From Amycolatopsis endophytica (GTDB lineage Bacteria > Actinomycetota > Actinomycetes > Mycobacteriales > Pseudonocardiaceae), in assembly GCF_013410405.1 (NCBI RefSeq), contig NZ_JACCFK010000001.1:2976001-3040000 (forward strand): a stretch of DNA of 64,000 nucleotides, given 5' to 3'. A program made the translations under genes and the position numbers. The notes beneath the pieces are model-generated. The model did not search any database. It was not told where the DNA came from and saw only the letters and a list, made by a program, of their open reading frames with translations. Below, piece after piece: positions 40,866 through 48,988 of the stretch. Numbering within the stretch: the first letter of the stretch is position 1; every line of letters starts with the position of its first letter.

Positions 40866-40868
40866 GCG

Positions 40869-42863
40869 TCAAGCGACGGGCAGTTCGTCGTAGGGTGGCC
40901 TCCGCTCGAGCTGTTGAGCGGTCCGGAGGATCCGCCGGATCGTCGCCCGCCGCTGGGGATGTTGTACGCGGAGCACGAGGCCGGTCTGGAAACGCGCCCA
41001 CCAGCGCAGGTCCGGGTACAGCAGGTGCACGACGCGCAGTAGGGTGTCCTCGTTCCTGCTCAAGGGCTGGTCGGCTCGCCTCGACCGGCTCGATGCCGCG
41101 AGCTTGGCGAGGTGGGAGAACATCCGCTCACCGAAGTCGGGATCCTGCACGACTTCGCCGGTCAAGGTCCGGATCGTCTTCGGGTACTGCTCACCGAGGT
41201 TCGTCCGGTTGAGAGGTAGATCGGCGGCCTCGGGCAGGACTCCGACGACCCACATCGCCAGTTCGAGTCCGACCTGCCGAAGGTTCGCGTTCTTCCGGTT
41301 CGCCTTGCCGGCGTCGACCCAGCCCGCGACCGTCTTCAATACCAGCTCGTGGCGACCGGGCAGGGCGAGTATGCCCAGAACGGCGCCGACGACAGTACTG
41401 CGAACCTGCCAGCTGTCGGAACGCCCGATCTTGCCCAGTTGTTCAAGTGTGCGTTCGAGATCGTCTCTGCCGTATCGCGAGGCGTACACAAGTGCTGCGG
41501 TGCGTTGACGATTGACCGAACCGGTGACCCAGTTCTCGACCGTCTGCTTCACGAGCGCAGTCATCTTGTGCACGTAGACGAGACGGGTCAACGTGCGGAC
41601 GGCCAGACGTCGCTGAAGATGGCTGTTGCTTGCCGCCAGATTGTCGAGCTGACGGAGTGGATCGCGAGCCGGCACCTGGAGGATGACAGTGCAGAGCGCC
41701 TGTACGGCAGCTTCCTCCATTCCGGTGCCGCACATCCAGTTCAACAGGATTCGGTGTTCCAGGTGGTACTGCTGCCAGAAGCGGCGCAGCACGGCGGCCG
41801 CGAAGTCGGGCCGGAGGAAACGAACGGTTTGCTCCTTCAGGCCGGCATGACGTGGATGGTCGCGGGTCTCGGTCGTTGCTCGTATCTGGCGGAGTAGCTG
41901 GTCCTTGGGGTGAGCGAAAACCCGGCGCGGCCGGAGTGTCTTGTCCTCGGGAAGTTCCTGCGCCCGGACCAGTTCGTCGAGTTTCGCCGCGTGATGGGCG
42001 GCGTCGTCGAACGGTTTGTCGTGGAAGAAGGCGACCGAGAGCAACATCGTGTAGACGACGGTCGACCAGGAGGTGTCGATGATGTCTTCGAGCGCTTGGT
42101 CGACGCTCTCGGTCAGTTCGCGAAGCGCGGTGACTGAATCGAGTTCGCCTTCGTCGATGAGGATCGCCAGTTCGGCAGCGCGGGCGGCTTTGTAGGGCGG
42201 ATCACCGACTGCAAGATGCGCCGCCAGGTGATCGTCGAGGACATCGTGCGCCGCACGCGTCGCATGCTCGAAATCGAGTGTTCGGTGCGCCACCGCGAAC
42301 GGATCCGGCGCTTTCAACTCGACACTCAGCTGGCCCGCCTCAGCCGGGATCTGGGAGCTGTAGTTGACGATGATCACCAAACGAGCCGATTTGTCACTGA
42401 CCAATGAGAGCATGTGCCGGAGGTCCGGTGTCGGCAGCGGTGTGCCCTCCAGGCCGACACTTTCCCACAGGTAACCGTGGTTCGGCTCGAGCTCCTCGTC
42501 CTTGATGCTGCCAAGGGTGCGGTCGGAGCTGAGGTGAACGAGCTGCTGATAGCCGGCGTCGAGGAGGAGCCGGAGGCCGGCAGTGGTCCGGCCGGTGCCT
42601 GGGCAGTGCAAGACGACAACCGAGTAGTCGCGCAGAACACGGGAAGCAGGTTCGAAACTCGTCGGGCTGACGAAGCACTCCTGAACCCTCTCGAGCTCGG
42701 ATTCGCTCACCCGCCGGTCGAACAACTCGGGCGGCTTGTTGCCGCGCACCGTGTAGAACGAATTGAAGACCACGTCGCCGTGGACCTCCTTGGCCTGCAC
42801 GCCCCGCATTTCGCCGTGCACCTCGTTGTGTGGCTTCGACGGCTCACTGTTCTCCGGAGTCAC
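40869..42863 (-). CDS. Degenerate P-loop (NLR/STAND-like) protein with N-terminal RHIM-like amyloid motif
   Basis: A 664-residue protein of no named family known to me. Residues 12-33 form a RHIM-like motif: HN at 12-13, MRG at 19-21, QA at 23-24, HG at 28-29 and a closing Phe33. The same motif ends the protein encoded just upstream. A NTPase core follows, with a P-loop CPGTGRTTAG at 87-96 in which Arg replaces the usual Lys and a Walker-B-like LVIIVNYSS near 160. The rest is alpha-helical, probably repeat-like (for example LVKQTVENWVTGSVNRQ). The GTG start overlaps the upstream stop (GTGA). GC3 looks lower than in flanking genes, hinting at acquisition. Confidence 0.75.
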   Translation of the reverse strand: MTPENSEPSKPHNEVHGEMRGVQAKEVHGDVVFNSFYTVRGNKPPELFDRRVSESELERVQECFVSPTSFEPASRVLRDYSVVVLHCPGTGRTTAGLRLLLDAGYQQLVHLSSDRTLGSIKDEELEPNHGYLWESVGLEGTPLPTPDLRHMLSLVSDKSARLVIIVNYSSQIPAEAGQLSVELKAPDPFAVAHRTLDFEHATRAAHDVLDDHLAAHLAVGDPPYKAARAAELAILIDEGELDSVTALRELTESVDQALEDIIDTSWSTVVYTMLLSVAFFHDKPFDDAAHHAAKLDELVRAQELPEDKTLRPRRVFAHPKDQLLRQIRATTETRDHPRHAGLKEQTVRFLRPDFAAAVLRRFWQQYHLEHRILLNWMCGTGMEEAAVQALCTVILQVPARDPLRQLDNLAASNSHLQRRLAVRTLTRLVYVHKMTALVKQTVENWVTGSVNRQRTAALVYASRYGRDDLERTLEQLGKIGRSDSWQVRSTVVGAVLGILALPGRHELVLKTVAGWVDAGKANRKNANLRQVGLELAMWVVGVLPEAADLPLNRTNLGEQYPKTIRTLTGEVVQDPDFGERMFSHLAKLAASSRSRRADQPLSRNEDTLLRVVHLLYPDLRWWARFQTGLVLRVQHPQRRATIRRILRTAQQLERRPPYDELPVA

Positions 42864-43609
42864 AGCGACCCCTCACCGAACGTGACCGATCCGTGGATCA
42901 CGCCCGCCTGTAGACCGCGCATGATCCCGTTCACCTGGTTGTGGACCGATTGCGGGTGTTCTCCCCTGGCTGACGCGCTGGGCTGTGGTGCGGGCAATGG
43001 TTGCGAGAAGGCTGTGAGAGTTCGCGCGTCGAAGCCGGGCACGCGGATCCACGCTTGTTCGCGAAACTCCTTCTCGTGGATGGTCAACTCCGCGAACTCC
43101 GCTCGCCGGACGGAGTGCACGTAGTCGGCGGCGAAGGTCTCCCGGAACGCCGCACCCGACAGGATCAGTCCGGTGTTCGGCGCTTCGGAGTCACCCTCTT
43201 CGAGGCATCGTCCGAGCACCCTGCGGAAGGCTCCTGCATTCAGCAACCTGCTGTGGCTGATCTTCGGCCCGTAGTAGCCGGGGGAATCTCCCACGGCACC
43301 GACTTCAACGGCCAGTCGGAGGCGGAGGTCTGGCCGGTGCCAACGATTGTGCTCGCCGGCCCGCCGTTCCAGGTACTGGGTCAAGTCGACTACCGAACCG
43401 AGCCTGGTGCTCGGGAGGGTGTAGAGCGCGCCGTCACCGGTGTACTCGTGATCAATGACCTCTTCCGGCCCGATGCCGCTTTCTGACAGTGCAGCTTCCA
43501 GCATCCGGTTGAGGGCCGCCCACAACGCCCGGCGATAGTGCCCAGGCTGAGCCGCCGAACCGATCACGTCGACTCCCAGCAGCACACGGCTCTCCGGCAT
43601 GACGGTCAC
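42860..43609 (-). CDS. Class III nucleotide-cyclase-like protein with C-terminal RHIM-like amyloid motif
   Basis: A 249-residue protein. Its core follows the cyclase-homology fold: LLGVDVIGS with Asp14, EYTGDGALYTLP with Asp59 (the usual metal pair), LRLRLAVEVGAV, and YYGPKISHSRLLNAG, resembling the late substrate and Arg segment. Whether it is catalytic is open. Residues about 200-222 are a Pro/Ala/Ser linker. Residues 223-244 form the same RHIM-like motif as in the next protein: HN, MRG, QA, HG and a final Phe in equivalent positions, 13 of 22 identical. GTG 43609 has GGGGAGG six bases upstream. Confidence 0.72.
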   Translation of the reverse strand: MTVMPESRVLLGVDVIGSAAQPGHYRRALWAALNRMLEAALSESGIGPEEVIDHEYTGDGALYTLPSTRLGSVVDLTQYLERRAGEHNRWHRPDLRLRLAVEVGAVGDSPGYYGPKISHSRLLNAGAFRRVLGRCLEEGDSEAPNTGLILSGAAFRETFAADYVHSVRRAEFAELTIHEKEFREQAWIRVPGFDARTLTAFSQPLPAPQPSASARGEHPQSVHNQVNGIMRGLQAGVIHGSVTFGEGSL

Positions 43610-43678
43610 TGCGAACCTCCCCGATCAAGACTGTTTGCGGGGAGTGTGTGATGTCGTGCCGAGGCGCTCCACCTGAAA

Positions 43679-44398
43679 TCAGGGAGAAGGCGTGGCGCCG
43701 GGCCGCCATCGTGGCTGGGTGAGCAGGTATTCGAGCCGGTTCGGGTCGAGGAGGTGGAACCTGAGCCGGGACGTGCTCACGAGACCGTCGGCACGTAGCG
43801 CCCTGAGGGCGGAGTCGACGGACTTCTCGGATGCGACGACCGCCCGCGCTAGATCGCTCTGGGGAATTCCGCGCAGCAGTAACCCGGCGCCCGCCGGTTC
43901 ACCCAGCGTCCTGGCCCAGGCGAGCAACTGCGTCGCGACCCGCGTCGCGACATCCTGCGAGGCGATCGCGAGCTGGCGTTTGTCAGCGTTGTGCAGGCGA
44001 TCGCGCAGCGTCACGTTGATCAGGACCATGACGTCCTGGTCCCGGCCGGCGAGGTCGCGGAACACCTGCGCCGGAACCCGGATCGCGGTTCCTCGCTGGT
44101 TCGCGACCACGGTCGCGCTCCTCGGCCGCCCTTCGAGCACGCCGAGTTCGCCGATGAGCTCGCCGGGACCGTATGGCCCGGTGACCACCTGGGCGCCGTT
44201 GTGCTCGGACAGGATGACCTTGATCGTCCCCGACTCGATCAGGAGCACGCGGTCGCTGGCCGCGCCGAACGACATCAGCGTCTCTCCTCGGTCGAAGTCG
44301 ACCAGTCGTCCGGCAGCTCGCAGACGCCGGCGAGCGCGCCCCAGCGGGTGATCGAGCACCAGGACATCGTGACAATTCCAGGGTCCGGCGATCGACAA
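43679..44398 (-). CDS. Crp/Fnr-family cyclic-nucleotide-binding transcriptional regulator
   Basis: About 239 residues: an N-terminal cNMP-binding beta-roll (DFDRGETLMSFGAASDRVLLIESG; then GPGELIGELGVLEGRPRSATVVA, the phosphate-binding cassette region), a dimer helix, and a winged helix (RGIPQSDLARAVVASEKSVDSALRAL). Cyclic nucleotide binding is inferred from the cassette residues GELGVLEG and RSAT. The next gene, 69 bp downstream on the same strand, is cyclase-like, so a maker-sensor pair is plausible. The start is uncertain: TTG 44398 gives the longest frame, GTG 44359 the more usual N-terminus. Confidence 0.85.
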   Translation of the reverse strand: MSIAGPWNCHDVLVLDHPLGRARRRLRAAGRLVDFDRGETLMSFGAASDRVLLIESGTIKVILSEHNGAQVVTGPYGPGELIGELGVLEGRPRSATVVANQRGTAIRVPAQVFRDLAGRDQDVMVLINVTLRDRLHNADKRQLAIASQDVATRVATQLLAWARTLGEPAGAGLLLRGIPQSDLARAVVASEKSVDSALRALRADGLVSTSRLRFHLLDPNRLEYLLTQPRWRPGATPSP

Positions 44399-44454
44399 GG
44401 TTGAACGATGTTCACCCGTTCAGCCGAGTGATGACGCGATGTGTTGCGCGGTAG

Positions 44455-45966
44455 CTATGACCAGCGCACCGCGACCAGCTGGACCAGCAGCGCCAACCGC
44501 ACATCAGGATCATCCAGATCCAACGGCGCGAGCTCGAGCACGCGCCGCATCCGGTACCGGAACGTGTTGGGGTGGATCCGCAACGCCCGTGCCGCCGAGC
44601 GCGGATCGCCGGGGTGCCGCAGCCATTCGTAGAGCGTGCCGACGTAGTCCGTGCGGTTGGCCCGGTCGTACTCGCGCAGGAGGTCCAGCGGGCCGAGTCC
44701 GGTCACGCCCGCCGCCGCCGCCGCGGTTGCCGTGCGGTGCAACGCCAGCGCCGTCCACACGCCGTCGAAGCTGCCGGACGGGCCGTCGATCACGCCCGCG
44801 CGCAGCAGGCTCAACGTCTCCTCCGCCTCGGCACGCGACCGGGGCAGCTCGCCGATCTTCACGGCGCTTCCGGCCGCCACCCGTGGCGCGCCGCGTGAAG
44901 CCAATGACGGCCAGTCCGCGCCGTCCGGCACGACCGCGTACAGCAGCCCGCCCATCTCCGTCACGACCGGGCGCCGCCCGATGCCCTGCGACATCCGTTC
45001 CAGCAACGCGAGCCGCAGCCCTTCGTCGTCGCCGGGGGTGTCGATGACGACCACCCGGTGGGGCTCGTCGGTCAGTTCCAGCTCCGCAACCGCCGCGCGC
45101 GGCCCGGCTTTGCCCTCCAGCACCGCGCGCAGCAACTCCGCTGACGCGCGTCGCTGGGCGTCCGCGTGCGCCCGGCGGCGCAACAGGTGCAGCGCGACCA
45201 CGGGCGCGGTGTCGGCGAACGCGGACGCCCGCTCGTCGGACACCGGCCCGCGCACCACCGCCCACATCGATCCGAGCAGTTCCCCGCCCATCCGGATCGG
45301 CACGATGAGCCGTGGCAGCGTGCCATCCCGTTGTGCCGGAACGAAAATCGTCTGACGCCCGCGGGACAGCTCGCGGAACACCCCGCGGGACCGGAACTTC
45401 GCGAGCACGTCGTCCGGGATGCGCCGCCCCATGATCGTCGACACGCGTGCCGGGTCGGTGATGTCCTGCCGCGCCGAATAGGCCAGGACACGCGAGTTGG
45501 TGTCCTCGATCGTCACCGGCGCGTCCACGACCGCGGCGACCGCGTCGGCGAGCCGGAACAGGTCACCCGAACCGGGATCGCCCTCCAGTGACTCGGGTTC
45601 CTCGGCCGCCGCGTCGAGCACCGTGCGCAGCAGCCACACCAGCTGCGCCCACGCCGTCGCCGCACGCACCTCGACCAGTGCGATCCCCGCCGACCTGGCC
45701 GCACGCCGCACCGCGGGTTTCCGGGCCACCGGCGGTTTCAGCAGTACCGCCGCGGCCCCGGATTCCGCGCTGTGCCGCAGCAGTTCCACCGCCGCGTCCG
45801 CGTCCGCGCTGGCGACGCCGAGCACCAGGTCGCCCGCCGCGAGCTGAGCGGGCGCCCCTGGCTCGGCGATCACCACGTCCCCGACGGCCGGGCAGGGATC
45901 CGGGAGGTGCACGGCGTGCAGCAGCGTCGGCCCCACCCGGTCCACCACGCTGCGCACCGACACCAT
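44455..45966 (-). CDS. PucR/CdaR-family helix-turn-helix transcriptional regulator
   Basis: A 503-residue regulator. It has an N-terminal PucR-type sensing domain (MVSVRSVVDRVGPTLLHAV, about 1-110), a GAF-like central region (about 150-290), and the C-terminal PucR HTH, ending YEWLRHPGDPRSAARALRIHPNTFRYRMRRV with the typical Asn-Thr-x-x-Tyr-Arg element. Such proteins control catabolism of purines, amino acids or aromatic compounds. The neighbouring FAD monooxygenase on the same strand, 16 bases upstream, is a candidate target or operon mate. Confidence 0.88.
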   Translation of the reverse strand: MVSVRSVVDRVGPTLLHAVHLPDPCPAVGDVVIAEPGAPAQLAAGDLVLGVASADADAAVELLRHSAESGAAAVLLKPPVARKPAVRRAARSAGIALVEVRAATAWAQLVWLLRTVLDAAAEEPESLEGDPGSGDLFRLADAVAAVVDAPVTIEDTNSRVLAYSARQDITDPARVSTIMGRRIPDDVLAKFRSRGVFRELSRGRQTIFVPAQRDGTLPRLIVPIRMGGELLGSMWAVVRGPVSDERASAFADTAPVVALHLLRRRAHADAQRRASAELLRAVLEGKAGPRAAVAELELTDEPHRVVVIDTPGDDEGLRLALLERMSQGIGRRPVVTEMGGLLYAVVPDGADWPSLASRGAPRVAAGSAVKIGELPRSRAEAEETLSLLRAGVIDGPSGSFDGVWTALALHRTATAAAAAGVTGLGPLDLLREYDRANRTDYVGTLYEWLRHPGDPRSAARALRIHPNTFRYRMRRVLELAPLDLDDPDVRLALLVQLVAVRWS

Positions 45967-45982
45967 TCGCGCAGAATACGGC

Positions 45983-47509
45983 CTACCTGCCCAGAACACG
46001 GGCCAGCACGTCCCACAGCGTGCCCGCCCGGTCTTCGGAGCTGCCGCGCCACGCCACGATCCCGTCCGGCCGCACCAGGCTCGCCCCGTCCGCGCCCAGT
46101 CCGAACACGTCGCCGGGATCGTCGAAGTCGGTGCCGCGTTCCCGGTGCTCCAGAGCGATCCCGGTTTCCGCGCGTACCGCCTCGACCGCGTCCCGCCACC
46201 CGCCCGCGGCGAACACGACCCAGCCGCGCCCGAGGAAGTCCCCGGTGGAACCGGCGGCAGTGGGCAGGTGCGGGGCGCGGAAACCGGGACGGCCGGAGGG
46301 TTCGAGCGGGTTCTCCAGGCGGTCTTCGTCGTCCGCCAGCGCCGCGCCCGAGCGGTAACGGAACCCGAGGGTGAGCGCCAGCGGGTCGACCGGTTCCGGC
46401 GTCCCCGACAGGTCGAGTCCGGGCAGCATCCGTTCCCTGGCGTTGTGCAGGGACGTCGCCACCACCATCTCCGCGATCGGTTTGCGCTCGGCCTCGTAGC
46501 TGTCCAGCAGCGCGGGTCCGGCGTCGCCGCGGAGGACGGCCGCCAGCTTCCACGCGATGTCGTGCCCGTCGCCGACGGCCGTGTTGCCGCCCATGCCCCC
46601 GGTGGGCGGTGTGACCTTCGCGGCGTCCCCGACCAGGAACACCCGTCCGGCGGAGAAGCGCTCGGCGATGCGCGCCGCCATCTCCCACGCCCCGGTCCAG
46701 CGAATGCGCGGTTCGAGTCCGGGCAGGTCGGTTCCGGCCCGGATGAGCCCGGTCAGCCGCTCCTCCGGGAAGTCGGCGAGCGTCTCACCGCGCTCGGGGT
46801 GGAGATCGACCGCGAACACGTACCGTCCGGGAATGTCGGTGTTGACGAGTGCGCCGGTGAACTCCGCGTTCTGCAGGTAGTACAGGTCGGTCACGTCGGC
46901 CTGCAGGTGGTCGCCGAGGTCGGCGTCGAACACGACCCCCACCGAATGACCGATGGCGCCGACGCCGGTGGCCGCGATGCCCAGCGCCTCGCGGATGCGG
47001 CTCCGCCCGCCGTCCGCGGCGACCAGGTAGGACGCGCGCACCGTTTCGCCGTCGCTCAGGACCGCGGTCACCCCGTCCGCGTCCTGCTCGAACGACACCA
47101 GTTCGGTGGAGAACCGCACGTCGGCGCCCGCCTTCCGGGCCCGCTCCAGCAGGATCGGCTCGACCACGTCCTGCCCCGCCATTCCCCACGGCGCCGTGGT
47201 CGCGGTGCTCAGATCGATCTCGCCGAGGTCCTCGACGACGCGGTGGAACACCTGTCCCCGCAGGCTGGACGCGACCGTGACCCGCAGCCCCCGCGAGGCC
47301 CGCTCGCTGACGCCGAGCACCTCGTCGTCGATCCCGGCGAACCGGTACAGCTCCATCGTCCGCGGCGTCTGCCCGGACGCGCGCGGGTGCAAGGACGTGC
47401 CCGGATGCCGTTCCACGGTCAGCACGTCCGCGCCCTCGATGGCCAGGAACATGCTCGCGGACAGCCCGCCGAGGCCGGCCCCCACGACCAGAACGTCGGT
47501 TCTCTTCAC
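45983..47509 (-). CDS. FAD-dependent aromatic monooxygenase (PgaE/RdmE-like)
   Basis: Class A flavoprotein monooxygenase, 508 residues, hydroxylating an aromatic or polyketide-like substrate with NADPH and O2. The Rossmann VLVVGAGLGGLSASMFLA is at the N-terminus, followed by an ADG-type motif (AADGGRSRIREALG) and the FAD-ribityl motif VFLVGDAAKVTPPTGGMGGN. The C-terminal thioredoxin-like domain (about 395-508, GRGWVVFAAGGW, DGIVAWRGS) is present. GTG 47509 with GAGGGAG before it is chosen. The substrate cannot be told. The promoter region holds a palindrome at 47548-47562. Confidence 0.88.
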   Translation of the reverse strand: MKRTDVLVVGAGLGGLSASMFLAIEGADVLTVERHPGTSLHPRASGQTPRTMELYRFAGIDDEVLGVSERASRGLRVTVASSLRGQVFHRVVEDLGEIDLSTATTAPWGMAGQDVVEPILLERARKAGADVRFSTELVSFEQDADGVTAVLSDGETVRASYLVAADGGRSRIREALGIAATGVGAIGHSVGVVFDADLGDHLQADVTDLYYLQNAEFTGALVNTDIPGRYVFAVDLHPERGETLADFPEERLTGLIRAGTDLPGLEPRIRWTGAWEMAARIAERFSAGRVFLVGDAAKVTPPTGGMGGNTAVGDGHDIAWKLAAVLRGDAGPALLDSYEAERKPIAEMVVATSLHNARERMLPGLDLSGTPEPVDPLALTLGFRYRSGAALADDEDRLENPLEPSGRPGFRAPHLPTAAGSTGDFLGRGWVVFAAGGWRDAVEAVRAETGIALEHRERGTDFDDPGDVFGLGADGASLVRPDGIVAWRGSSEDRAGTLWDVLARVLGR

Positions 47510-47547
47510 GTTTTCTCCCTCGTAGTGGAAATCTCCTTGGGAAAGTA

Positions 47548-47562
47548 TCTTAGACTCTAAGA
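47548..47562. promoter_or_regulatory. Palindromic operator candidate upstream of the monooxygenase
   Basis: TCTTAGA-C-TCTAAGA is a perfect 7+1+7 inverted repeat in an AT-rich patch that contrasts with the surrounding GC. It is about 40 bp upstream of the minus-strand GTG and 120 bp upstream of metY. Size and symmetry fit a MarR/TetR-type dimer site; no such regulator gene is adjacent. Confidence 0.55.
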
Positions 47563-47683
47563 GATTTGACAGGCAAGGGAGATTTACTCTCATTGAGTGG
47601 GACCTGTTGGGCGGGACGGTTCGCCCTCGCTAGCTTCGGTTCCGGCGCCCGACGACAACCACCCCAGCACGAGGAGCACGACG

Positions 47684-48988
47684 ATGACCGAATCGCAGGC
47701 TTGGTCGTTCGAGACCAAGCAGATCCACGCGGGCGCGAGCCCCGATCCGGCCACCGGAGCCCGCGCCACGCCGATCTACCAGACGACGTCGTACGTCTTC
47801 CGGGACAGTCAGCACGGCGCCGACCTGTTCAGCCTCGCCGAGCCGGGGAACATCTACACCCGCATCATGAACCCGACCCAGGACGTGCTGGAGCAGCGCG
47901 TCGCCGCCCTCGAAGGCGGTGTGGCCGCACTGGCGTTCGCGTCCGGATCAGCGGCCACGACGGCGGCCATCCTCACCCTCGCCGGCGCGGGCGACCACAT
48001 CGTGTCCAGCGCGAAGCTCTACGGCGGCACCTACAACCTGTTCCGGTACACGCTGCCCAAGCTCGGCGTCGAGGTGTCCTTCATCGAGCAGCAGGACGAC
48101 CCGGAGCAGTGGCGCGCCGCGGTGCGGCCGAACACCAAGGCATTCTTCTCCGAGACCCTGGCCAACCCGGGCAGCGACGTGCTCGACATCCGCGCCGTCG
48201 CCGATGTCGCGCACGAGGCCGGCCTGCCGCTGATCGTCGACAACACGATCCCGACCCCGTACCTGCTGCGCCCGATCGAGCACGGCGCGGACGTCGTCGT
48301 GCACTCGGCGACGAAGTACCTCGGCGGTCACGGCACGACGGTCGCCGGTGTGCTGGTGGACGGCGGCACCTTCGACTTCGGTGCGTACCCGGAGCGCTTC
48401 CCCGGGTTCTCCGAGCCGGACCCGAGCTACCACGGTCTCAAGTACTGGGAGGCGCTCGGCCCTGGCGCCTACGCCGCGAAGGCACGCGTGCAGATCCTGC
48501 GGGACACCGGCGCCGCCATCTCGCCGCTGAACAGCTTCCTGATCCTGCAGGGCATCGAAACGCTGTCGCTGCGCCTCGAACGGCACGTCTCGAACGCCGC
48601 GGCCCTGGCCGAGTGGCTGGAGCAGCGCGACGAGGTCGAGCGCGTCTACTACGCGAGCCTGCCCTCCAGCCCGCACCACGAGCGCGCGCGGAAGTACCTG
48701 CCCAAGGGTGCGGGCGCGGTGCTGTCGTTCGACCTGCGCGGAGGGGTCGAGGCCGGGCGCCGGTTCGTGGACGGCACCGAGCTGCACAGCCAGCTGGTTA
48801 ACATCGGGGACGTGCGCAGCCTCATCGTCCACCCGGCCAGTACCACCCACAGCCAGCTCACCCCGGAGGAGCAGCTCGCCAGCGGCGTCACGCCCGGCCT
48901 GGTGCGCCTCGCCGTCGGGCTGGAGGGGCTGGCCGACCTCCAGGCCGACCTCGAGTCCGGCTTCCGGGCGGCGAAGGCGGCCCAGTGA
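47684..48988 (+). CDS. metY: O-acetylhomoserine aminocarboxypropyltransferase (sulfhydrylase) MetY
   Basis: PLP enzyme of the Cys/Met metabolism family, 434 residues, making homocysteine from O-acetylhomoserine and sulfide. It has QTTSYVFRDSQHGADLF, the substrate-loop YTRIMNPTQD, ASGSAATTAAIL and the PLP-binding Lys211 in HSATKYLGGHGT. Length over 420 with the long SFLILQGIETLSLRLERHV segment distinguishes MetY from MetB/MetC. It is followed by metX with overlapping stop and start, as in mycobacteria (metC/metA order), so direct sulfhydrylation is the likely methionine route. Confidence 0.93.
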   Translation: MTESQAWSFETKQIHAGASPDPATGARATPIYQTTSYVFRDSQHGADLFSLAEPGNIYTRIMNPTQDVLEQRVAALEGGVAALAFASGSAATTAAILTLAGAGDHIVSSAKLYGGTYNLFRYTLPKLGVEVSFIEQQDDPEQWRAAVRPNTKAFFSETLANPGSDVLDIRAVADVAHEAGLPLIVDNTIPTPYLLRPIEHGADVVVHSATKYLGGHGTTVAGVLVDGGTFDFGAYPERFPGFSEPDPSYHGLKYWEALGPGAYAAKARVQILRDTGAAISPLNSFLILQGIETLSLRLERHVSNAAALAEWLEQRDEVERVYYASLPSSPHHERARKYLPKGAGAVLSFDLRGGVEAGRRFVDGTELHSQLVNIGDVRSLIVHPASTTHSQLTPEEQLASGVTPGLVRLAVGLEGLADLQADLESGFRAAKAAQ

